This document shows, in pieces, positions 52,015-59,326 of a DNA stretch of 64,000 bases; the stretch's first letter is position 1; every line of letters begins with the position of its first letter. A model generated the notes under the pieces. The model was not told the origin of the DNA. It searched no databases and saw only the letters and a list, made by a program, of their open reading frames with translations. Source of the DNA: CAYYYG01 sp964591375 (GTDB lineage: Bacteria > Patescibacteriota > Microgenomatia > UBA1406 > GWC2-37-13); the NCBI GenBank assembly GCA_964591375.1, contig CAZQAU010000002.1:62001-126000 (forward strand), given 5' to 3'. A program made the translations under genes and the position numbers.

Positions 52015-53472
52015 ATGATTAAGGATATTCTATCAAAAAATAAACTTCCCATCCTGACAATGCTCGCAGCTATTGTGCTTAGATTTTATAAAATTGGTCC
52101 TTTTACAATATTTTTATCAGATCAAGGACGTGATGCTGTGATTGTTAAACGAATAGTTACTCTTGAGCATTTACCCGCCATTGGCCCGCCGACTTCAATC
52201 GGGCATGTTTTTCTAGGTCCATTTTATTATTATCTGATTGCGCCCTTCTTATGGTTAGCTCGTTTAAACCCAATCGGTATGTCTGTAGGAATGGCAATTT
52301 TATCGGTAGTTGGCTTATTTGCATGCTATTTAATAGCCAGAAAAGAATACAACAAAAAAATTGCAGATTTGTTCCTTATTTTTTCCTCATTTTCATTTAT
52401 CAGTATTGATTATTCTCGTTTTTCCTGGAATCCTAACCCTTTACCCTTTTTTAGTTTCATTACTATATATTTTGCCACAATGATGTTTAAATCCCGTAAA
52501 ATTTTATATGGGTTTCTCATGGGATCATTTTTAGCTTTGTCCATACAGCTACATTATCTGGCTATTTTATTAGCCCTACCAATCGGTATCGCAGCTATTT
52601 ACTCAATCGTAAAAAATAAGCAAAGGCTGAAAACAATTCTTACAATTGGCAGTAGTATACTTGGATTTATTTTCTTTTCTTCACCTCTCATATTGTTCGA
52701 TTTAAAACATCAGTTTATTAATTCAAAGAGTTTAATTGCTTTGTTTCAGAAAGAACGTGTCGTTACTGATAGTTCATTTACTTCACGCTTTCAGGATACC
52801 GTGAGTGCTTTTTTTCAACATATTTTGCAAATACCTATATCTCATGTGATGGGACTTTTTTTATTGGTTTCTTTTATCGGTATGTACCTATTTCTGACTC
52901 GCCGGCACTATAAAATGTTTGATTTGTTACATGCTGGTAATATTGTTTGTTATTTGCTAGGATTTGGACTTCTACAGAGTTATCGCCACCCGCATTATTA
53001 TATGAATATCTACTTCAGTCTTTTTTTTATCGGAGGGATAATATTTTATAACCTATATAATAAAAATCTCGTTTCAAAATTACTTGTAACGATATTATTA
53101 TTCAGTTACATCGGAATAAATGCGAAAAATTATTATTATTTTACGAGAGAACCAAATAACCAGGTCAAACACGCTCAAACAGTAGCAAATTTTCTCGCAC
53201 CTAAAATAAATAATAAACCTTATAATATTGCAACATGGCCTATAGACTTTACAGAAGATAATTACCTATATTTCCTTGAATTAAGGGGATTAGTGCCTGC
53301 AGACAGGGAAAAGGTAGAGGTGACAGACCAAATGTTTGTCTTGTGTAATACAGCACCCTGTAGTATAATAAATTCACCCTCATGGAACATATCCATGTTT
53401 GGCAAAGCTAAAGTTGCTGAAAAATGGGAAATTGAAAGAATAAAAATTTATAAACTAGTACATGACATCTGA
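52015..53472 (+). CDS. GT-C membrane glycosyltransferase (PMT/ArnT-like)
   Basis: 485 residues from the ATG at 52015 (MIKDILSKNKLPILTML); a longer frame from 51982 would overlap the divergent gene. About ten membrane segments. The first external loop FTIFLSDQGRDAVIVKRI carries the acidic/RD pair of GT39/GT83 enzymes, and GHVFLGPFYYYLIAPFLWL follows. The C-terminal domain is soluble, with four cysteines or so (e.g. FVLCNTAPCS). The substrate is unknown. The next gene starts 10 bases before its end. Confidence 0.8.
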   Translation: MIKDILSKNKLPILTMLAAIVLRFYKIGPFTIFLSDQGRDAVIVKRIVTLEHLPAIGPPTSIGHVFLGPFYYYLIAPFLWLARLNPIGMSVGMAILSVVGLFACYLIARKEYNKKIADLFLIFSSFSFISIDYSRFSWNPNPLPFFSFITIYFATMMFKSRKILYGFLMGSFLALSIQLHYLAILLALPIGIAAIYSIVKNKQRLKTILTIGSSILGFIFFSSPLILFDLKHQFINSKSLIALFQKERVVTDSSFTSRFQDTVSAFFQHILQIPISHVMGLFLLVSFIGMYLFLTRRHYKMFDLLHAGNIVCYLLGFGLLQSYRHPHYYMNIYFSLFFIGGIIFYNLYNKNLVSKLLVTILLFSYIGINAKNYYYFTREPNNQVKHAQTVANFLAPKINNKPYNIATWPIDFTEDNYLYFLELRGLVPADREKVEVTDQMFVLCNTAPCSIINSPSWNISMFGKAKVAEKWEIERIKIYKLVHDI

Positions 53473-54253
53473 TCTCAAAATATCACTTATAGTCCCCTGC
53501 TACAATGAGGAAGCCAATATACAAGCTGGTACATTAGACAAAATCGGTGTCTTTACTGAGAACGACAATCGTTTTACTGAAATTTTGCTTGTGGATGATG
53601 GTTCTTCCGACAACTCAAAAGAATTAATAAAAAAACAGTATCTTACTAAATACCCGAAGTTTCAACTCATTGAAAACAATCATTCTGGAAAAGCATTTGC
53701 CATCATTACTGGTATTCGCCGTAGCAGATCGCAGTATGTTATGTTCTCTGATTTTGACCTTGCTACACCGATTGAAGAAGCTGAAAAGCTTATTTTAGGT
53801 ATTGGTGAAGGATATCAGGTAGTAATCGGCTCGAGAAATACAGAACGTAAAGGTGCTCCGATTGCTCGCAAAATCTTATCCTTTGGATCGATTGTTATTC
53901 GTAATATTCTGATGGGATCCCACGGGATTAAAGACACTCAGTGCGGATTTAAACTTTTTAAACGTGATGTTGCATTGGAAGTAATAGATAAACTTAAAGT
54001 ATTTAAAGAAGAACATATTATTTCAACTCCATCCGTAACCGCAGGATTTGATATTGAATTTTTGTTTATTGCTCAGCGTCTGGGTTGCAAAATTAAAGAG
54101 GTACCGGTACAGTGGCGTCATGTAGAATCAAAACGAGTAAATTTCATAAAAGACGCTGTGGAGACTATTCAAGATCTGCTTAAAATCCGTATCAATGAGT
54201 TTTCTAATTCATACGACTTCGCAAAAAAAAAGTACCTAGTCGATATGCTATAA
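53462..54253 (+). CDS. GT2 glycosyltransferase, dolichyl-phosphate glucosyltransferase (ALG5) type
   Basis: 263 residues. ISLIVPCYNEEANIQ, EILLVDDGSSDNS and the DxD-like SDFDLATPIEE are GT2 motifs. The IGSRNTERKGAPIARKILSFGSIVIRNILMGSHGIKDTQCGFKLFKR run is typical of ALG5/DPM-like enzymes loading glucose or mannose onto polyprenyl phosphate. The ending with IQDLLKIRIN suits the family, without extra membrane segments. It overlaps the upstream GT-C gene by 11 bases. It could provide the lipid-linked sugar used by the neighbouring GT-C enzymes. Confidence 0.88.
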   Translation: MTSDLKISLIVPCYNEEANIQAGTLDKIGVFTENDNRFTEILLVDDGSSDNSKELIKKQYLTKYPKFQLIENNHSGKAFAIITGIRRSRSQYVMFSDFDLATPIEEAEKLILGIGEGYQVVIGSRNTERKGAPIARKILSFGSIVIRNILMGSHGIKDTQCGFKLFKRDVALEVIDKLKVFKEEHIISTPSVTAGFDIEFLFIAQRLGCKIKEVPVQWRHVESKRVNFIKDAVETIQDLLKIRINEFSNSYDFAKKKYLVDML

Positions 54254-54413
54254 GTCTCAATTTTCCTCTGCTAATTATCTTTAAAGTTATTTTTTTTGTT
54301 GTCACGATAGTTTCCCATTTTTTTGAATTTGATAAATGATAAAATCTATAAGCTTATATTCATAGAGATAATAGATGTTCTCTGGAAGTTACTGTATGAT
54401 TAATATACTTGCT

Positions 54414-55883
54414 ATGAAACTGACACGTTTAATAACACATGCACCGATTATTATTTTTCTGCTATTTTACTCATTTATAATCAGCTATAAAGTAATATCG
54501 CACCCAACCCCTTTTTATGACTGGGATGAAAGCATCTATGTACAAGTAGGACGTGAAATGATACAAAATAAATCACTAGTGCCACTCTGGCAAGGTAAAG
54601 AATGGTTGGAGAAACCACCACTTGTACCCTTCATGTATGGACTGCTTCAACTCTTACCTATAGCTCCAGAAATCTCAACACGCATATTCAGTTTATTTTT
54701 GGCAATAACAGCGCTGGGATTTGTATACGCATGGATATATAAACTTTTCGCATCAAATATTGGAAAGCTTTCAAGCTGTATGTTTGCGACCGCTGTTTGT
54801 GCATTGATAGCTTTTAATCCTTTATTTATACAAAAGGCACAGATAGTTAATACCGATGTATGGTTGATTATCGGTTTTTTGGGTTACTTGCTTGTTTACC
54901 CACATTTTGGTTGGGGGTTGTTTTTCTTATTTATAGGAGTTTTCAGTAAATCGCTTCTAGGATTTTATCCCGCAATAATGATGGCCACTTATACGTTATA
55001 TCAACATGTCATTAATAAAAAAAGCGTGAAGGAAAAGACATTAAAAGCTCTAAAAATGATCAGTATACAGATCGGATTTCTTTTTCTATGGTATATTCTT
55101 ATGCTTTTGTTGTATAAAAATGAGTTTATTAATGTACATTTTAGAGATCACTTATTAAGGAGAGTAACTCAATCTGTTGAATCAAAATTCGGTAAAAGAA
55201 CTTTTTATTTTGACCTTATTATTGAGTATTTTGGATATTTTTCCCTTGTAACGTTATTTAGCCTTGGGACATTATTGTTTAAATGGATGAAAAAGCGCAT
55301 CAGTGATGAATATTTATTTAAATTGCTATTCTTACTCCCTTACTTCTTATTTCTTAACCTCACTAAAACTAAAATTGCTTGGTATGTGATTCCGGCTATT
55401 CCTCAAGCTGCATTACTGATTGCTTATCCAACTACTCTTTTAAAAAAAGTTAAACCTTTGGTTCTAATTATTAGTCTCCTAATTATTTGTGCAGTAACAT
55501 ACAAAGGAATTTACAAAGATAAATTCTTTACAAGCTTTTATTCTGAATATGATAATTATTATCGTATGTCTATATATGCGAAGGATAACTGCAGTAAACT
55601 GTATGTTCTGCTTGATGGGGGTAGCCGCAATACTCACGATACTCTACAAAAGTTAGGGCTATTGTTATCTACCACAGAAATTTATGGCAATCATCCGGCT
55701 GTTTTATATTACTTTGGTAAAAAAACTCAATATGTATTTACGGTTCAAGACGCTCAGAATATATTGAAGAATAATAAGCCTGGTGAATGTATGTCTGTTG
55801 AAAAAACTGATTTAACCGAAATAACACAAAACACGGCAGTTCAAATTCGAAAAAATTTCACATCAATAGTTTTAAGTGAATAA
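54414..55883 (+). CDS. GT-C membrane glycosyltransferase (ArnT/GT83-like)
   Basis: About 489 residues from the ATG at 54414 (MKLTRLITHAPIIIFLL), chosen because it begins a typical N-terminal helix; ATGs at 54375 and 54396 are also possible. YDWDESIYVQVGREM and EKPPLVPFMYGLL are hallmarks of the ArnT group, with the catalytic acidic residues in the first loop. About ten membrane segments and a C-terminal soluble domain follow. It transfers a sugar from polyprenyl phosphate to an external acceptor. It ends 8 bases from the convergent Lon-like gene. Confidence 0.85.
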   Translation: MKLTRLITHAPIIIFLLFYSFIISYKVISHPTPFYDWDESIYVQVGREMIQNKSLVPLWQGKEWLEKPPLVPFMYGLLQLLPIAPEISTRIFSLFLAITALGFVYAWIYKLFASNIGKLSSCMFATAVCALIAFNPLFIQKAQIVNTDVWLIIGFLGYLLVYPHFGWGLFFLFIGVFSKSLLGFYPAIMMATYTLYQHVINKKSVKEKTLKALKMISIQIGFLFLWYILMLLLYKNEFINVHFRDHLLRRVTQSVESKFGKRTFYFDLIIEYFGYFSLVTLFSLGTLLFKWMKKRISDEYLFKLLFLLPYFLFLNLTKTKIAWYVIPAIPQAALLIAYPTTLLKKVKPLVLIISLLIICAVTYKGIYKDKFFTSFYSEYDNYYRMSIYAKDNCSKLYVLLDGGSRNTHDTLQKLGLLLSTTEIYGNHPAVLYYFGKKTQYVFTVQDAQNILKNNKPGECMSVEKTDLTEITQNTAVQIRKNFTSIVLSE

Positions 55884-55891
55884 TTTTTCAG

Positions 55892-56938
55892 TTAGCGGGT
55901 AAATTCTTTTACATTACTTTTATTAATATAAAACTGTGTGCCTTGTCCGCTTACAATTTTATATGCAGCTTTCCGAACCATTCCTTCAATAATACGTTCG
56001 AGACTTCGGATACCTGGTTCAAAACCCAAAGGACGCACTATTTCTCCCCATAAAGCATCATCTATTGTAAGCTGATCTGGTGTGAGCCCGATATCTTTGA
56101 GATATTTAGGAACTAAATAAGTTTTACCTATGGCAATTTTATCTTCATCTGTATAGGAAGGCATTTGTATTAATTCCATACGGTCTATTACGGCGGTAGC
56201 TACATTAGTCGTATTATTGGCCGTTGCAACAAACAACGCATGAGAAAGGTCAAATGGATAATCGATAAAGTAATCAAAGAAATGTGAATTCTGACCTGGA
56301 TCAAGAATTTCGAGCAATGCTCCCATTACAGCCGGTCGCACTTCTGGACTAACACGATCAAGTTCGTCCAAAAGTATAACCGGATTACGGGTACCGGCTA
56401 TACGTACGGAACGTATAATAAGACCTGGCTCAGCTTCTGGACTTATCTTTGCTTGCCCTCTCAAATCGCCTGCCGAGGCAAGACCACCAAAAGCTATATG
56501 GATAAAGGATCTATTTAATGCCTGGGCTAACGATTTAGCGAAAGTAGTTTTACCTGTACCTGCTAAACCTGTAAAAAAAAGAGAAGGTGCATGATAGGTA
56601 GTAGATTGCATCTTTTGTTTTTCCAGTATTAAAACCGATAAATATTCCAAAATACGACTTTTCACCGTTTCTAGTCCATAGTGATGACTATCTAAAATAG
56701 ATTTTGCTTTATGTATATCTAATGTATCTTCTGATTCTTTTTCCCATGGTAGTGCAGAAATCCAGTCAATATATTTTTCTGTAACATCAAGCTGGCTAAG
56801 ATTTCCGCCATATTTCAGAGCCATCATTATTCTTTCGATTTGCTGTTGTGCTTTTTCCTTCAAATTGGCAGGCACAACTGCTCCCTGCAACTTCGTTTTT
56901 AATCGTTCTACCTCTGACAAACCACTTTGATTATCCAT
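55892..56938 (-). CDS. Lon-type AAA+ ATPase lacking the protease and N-terminal domains
   Basis: 348 residues, against about 780-800 for Lon. It begins in the Lon coiled coil (LQGAVVPANLKEKAQQQIERIMMALKYGG), continues with the YIDWISALPW segment and the strongly Lon-specific HHYGLETVKSRILEYLSVL. Walker A is GLAGTGKT (124-131) and Walker B VILLDELD (187-194). The lid ends RPLGFEPGIRSLERIIEGMVRKAA. The gene then stops, so the Ser-Lys protease domain is absent, as is the N-terminal substrate domain. The convergent gene ends 8 bases away, so no relict domain fits. It is divergent from groESL across 98 bases. It may act as an unfoldase or chaperone, or work with a protease encoded elsewhere. Confidence 0.88.
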   Translation of the reverse strand: MDNQSGLSEVERLKTKLQGAVVPANLKEKAQQQIERIMMALKYGGNLSQLDVTEKYIDWISALPWEKESEDTLDIHKAKSILDSHHYGLETVKSRILEYLSVLILEKQKMQSTTYHAPSLFFTGLAGTGKTTFAKSLAQALNRSFIHIAFGGLASAGDLRGQAKISPEAEPGLIIRSVRIAGTRNPVILLDELDRVSPEVRPAVMGALLEILDPGQNSHFFDYFIDYPFDLSHALFVATANNTTNVATAVIDRMELIQMPSYTDEDKIAIGKTYLVPKYLKDIGLTPDQLTIDDALWGEIVRPLGFEPGIRSLERIIEGMVRKAAYKIVSGQGTQFYINKSNVKEFTR

Positions 56939-56962
56939 AATATTAGCAGACTAATAATCCAC

Positions 56963-56991
56963 TTGACAAACATACCCCTGTAGGGTATAAA
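56963..56991 (+). promoter_or_regulatory. Promoter of groESL
   Basis: TTGACA (56963-56968), 17 bases, TATAAA (56986-56991). It is near-consensus and leaves a leader of about 40 bases before groES. No CIRCE element is found here; the spacer instead carries the inverted repeat listed next. Confidence 0.75.
56972..56988. promoter_or_regulatory. CsoR-like inverted repeat inside the groESL promoter
   Basis: ATACCC-CTGTA-GGGTAT, a perfect 6-bp inverted repeat overlapping the spacer and -10. Read on the other strand it is ATACCCTACAGGGGTAT, which closely resembles operators of CsoR-family metal or persulfide sensors. No CsoR gene is in the window. Confidence 0.55.
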
Positions 56992-57036
56992 ATATAATCA
57001 TTAAATTATAAATTTTTTAAGTTATATAAAAAGTCT

Positions 57037-57336
57037 ATGGCAAAAAAAGCAAATATTCAACCTCTCTTCGATAATGTATTAGTTCGACCGTTACAAATGA
57101 ATCAAACGACAGCTTCAGGCATCGTCTTACCAGATACCGTAAAAGAAAAACCTCAGTTTGGGGAAGTAATGGCTATCGGTCCAGGCACAACCAACGAACA
57201 AGGAAAAGCAGTTCCTATGGTTGTTAAAGTAGGGCAAAAAGTTCTGTACAAAAAATGGGGTGGCAATGAAGTGAAAGTAGAAAATGAAGAATGGTTGATT
57301 ATCGAACAAAAAGATATCATGGCTGTTATCAACTAA
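57037..57336 (+). CDS. groES: Co-chaperonin GroES
   Basis: Lid of the GroEL chamber, 99 residues, normal length. IQPLFDNVLVRPLQMNQTTASGIVLPDTVKEKPQFGEVMAIGPG includes the mobile loop (TTASGIVLP) that binds GroEL. GQKVLYKKWGGNEVKVENEEWLIIEQKDIMAVI completes the fold. groEL follows after 36 bases. No clear Shine-Dalgarno precedes the ATG. Confidence 0.97.
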   Translation: MAKKANIQPLFDNVLVRPLQMNQTTASGIVLPDTVKEKPQFGEVMAIGPGTTNEQGKAVPMVVKVGQKVLYKKWGGNEVKVENEEWLIIEQKDIMAVIN

Positions 57337-57372
57337 TTAGCAATTACAAATTACTATTTATAAACAAATTCT

Positions 57373-59049
57373 ATGGCAAAACAAATCAAATTCTCAGATG
57401 ATGCAAGACAAAAATTAGCCCAAGGCGTTAATATTCTCGCCAAAGCAGTCGTTACTACTCTAGGTCCACGAGGACGAAATGTCGCTCTTGATCGCAAATG
57501 GGGTGCACCTACTGTAGTTCATGACGGTGTTACTGTTGCAAAAGAAATAGAGTTAGAAGATCCATTTATGAACATGGGTGCTCAGCTTGTTAAAGAAGCC
57601 GCCTCAAAAACTAATGATGTCGCCGGTGATGGGACAACAACTTCAACATTGTTAACTCAAGCTATTGTTAATGCAGGACTTCGTAACATTACCGCTGGTG
57701 CAAATCCTATGATCATGAAACGAGGCATTGAAAAAGCAGTCGAGGAAGTTATTAATCAGATCCAGAATAAAATGGCACTTAAAATTCCTGCCAATGACTC
57801 TGTTAAAGTAACTCAGATAGCAACCATTTCTGCCGCTGATCCGCAGATCGGAAAGCTAATTGCTGATGCCATTCTGAAAGTCGGCAAAGATGGTGTTGTT
57901 ACTGTTGAAGAAGGTAAAGGACTTCAGATGGAAACTGAGCACAAAGAAGGTATGGAATTTGATCGCGGTTATGCTTCTGCATATATGGTGACTAATCCAG
58001 ATAAAATGGAAGCTGAAATCAATGATGCATATATCTTGATTACTGATAAAAAAATCACTTCTATTTCCGAATTACTTCCATTTCTGGAAAAATTTGTAAA
58101 AGTCTCTAAGAATTTAGTCATCATCGCCGACGATGTAGAAGGTGAAGCTCTTGCAACTTTAGTTGTAAATAATCTTAAAGGTACATTTAAATCTTTAGTA
58201 GTCAAAGCACCTGGTTTTGGAGATAGACGAAAAGCTATGCTTGAAGATTTAGCCGTTTTAACAGGTGGAACTGTTATTACCGAAGATTTAGGTAAAAAAC
58301 TTGAAGGTGTAGAAGTATCTGATCTTGGACGTGCTGATAAAGTATGGTCTGATAAAGAAAATACACGAATCATCGGTGGAAAGGGCGAAAAATCATTGCT
58401 CAAAGCTCGAGTCGCTCAAATTAAACGTGAAATTGATGCCAGCACATCAGAATTCGACAAAGAAAAACTGATGGAACGTTTAGCTAAACTCTCCGGTGGT
58501 GTCATGGTAATCCATGTTGGAGCAGCAACCGAAGTTGAGATGAAAGAGAAGAAGGAACGTGTTAACGATGCTGTTGCAGCTACAAAAGCGGCTCTGGAAG
58601 AAGGTATTGTTGCTGGTGGTGGAACAACCTTCCTTCACGCACGCAAATCTCTTGCTGCCGTTAAAAAGGCACTGACACTCGATGAAGAAAAAACTGGTGT
58701 CGATATTGTCTACCAGGCTTTAGGTGAACCAATTAAAATGCTAGCTTTAAACAGCGGTATGGACCCAGGAAGAGTCTTAAGTGAAATCGAGAAATCCAAG
58801 GATGTTGATTTTGGATTTGATGCTGTAACCTTGGAATATGGTTCTATGATAAAACGAGGAATCATTGATCCTGCCAAAGTAGTCCGATCAGCACTCGAGA
58901 ACGCTACTTCAGTAGCCATGATGATCTTAACAACCGAAGCGCTTATTACCGATCTGCCTGAAAAGAAAGAAACACCTGCGGGTGATGGTGGCGGAATGCC
59001 AGGTATGGGAGGCATGGGTGGAATGGGCGGTATGGGAATGGGATACTAA
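57373..59049 (+). CDS. groEL: Chaperonin GroEL (Hsp60)
   Basis: ATP-driven folding chamber, 558 residues. The N-terminus has VTTLGPRGRNVALDRKWGAPTVVHDGVTVAKEI and the nucleotide loop NDVAGDGTTTSTLL. AAVEEGIVAGGGTT appears as AALEEGIVAGGGTT, and the C-terminus is the Gly-Gly-Met tail (GGMPGMGGMGGMGG). It forms an operon with groES, closed by the strong terminator at 59076-59106. Confidence 0.98.
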   Translation: MAKQIKFSDDARQKLAQGVNILAKAVVTTLGPRGRNVALDRKWGAPTVVHDGVTVAKEIELEDPFMNMGAQLVKEAASKTNDVAGDGTTTSTLLTQAIVNAGLRNITAGANPMIMKRGIEKAVEEVINQIQNKMALKIPANDSVKVTQIATISAADPQIGKLIADAILKVGKDGVVTVEEGKGLQMETEHKEGMEFDRGYASAYMVTNPDKMEAEINDAYILITDKKITSISELLPFLEKFVKVSKNLVIIADDVEGEALATLVVNNLKGTFKSLVVKAPGFGDRRKAMLEDLAVLTGGTVITEDLGKKLEGVEVSDLGRADKVWSDKENTRIIGGKGEKSLLKARVAQIKREIDASTSEFDKEKLMERLAKLSGGVMVIHVGAATEVEMKEKKERVNDAVAATKAALEEGIVAGGGTTFLHARKSLAAVKKALTLDEEKTGVDIVYQALGEPIKMLALNSGMDPGRVLSEIEKSKDVDFGFDAVTLEYGSMIKRGIIDPAKVVRSALENATSVAMMILTTEALITDLPEKKETPAGDGGGMPGMGGMGGMGGMGMGY

Positions 59050-59075
59050 ATTTCAAATAAACTTTAAGAAGTTTA

Positions 59076-59106
59076 CCACGTACAGTAGATGTACGTGGTT
59101 TTTTTT
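59076..59106 (+). terminator. Rho-independent terminator of groESL
   Basis: CCACGTACA, loop GTAGA, TGTACGTGG, then eight T: a perfect 9-bp stem and a T-run, 26 bases after the groEL stop. Confidence 0.95.
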
Positions 59107-59138
59107 GGTAAATTTGATATACTACAAATCAGTTAGTA

Positions 59139-59209
59139 GGATCTGTAGTTCAATGGTAGAACGGTACTCTTATAAAGTACAGGAGAAGGTTCGATTCCTT
59201 CCTGATCCA
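59139..59209 (+). tRNA. tRNA-Ile (TAT)
   Basis: 71 bases. The anticodon arm GTACT-CTTATAA-AGTAC is perfect and gives anticodon UAU, which reads AUA. The D-arm GTTC-AATGGTA-GAAC and T-arm GAAGG-TTCGATT-CCTTC are normal. The acceptor stem GGATCTG/CTGATCC has one T:T mismatch at 6:67. Most bacteria read AUA with a CAU tRNA modified by TilS, so UAU is uncommon. CCA is not encoded. Confidence 0.85.
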
Positions 59210-59326
59210 CCCTTCCTAATATAATCTTCTATTGTATGTTGGTATACTAAATCAACAACCAATCTATTAATACATATTTAATATGCATAACAAAATGGGA
59301 TTTTAATGCATATAATAGTAATAAAG

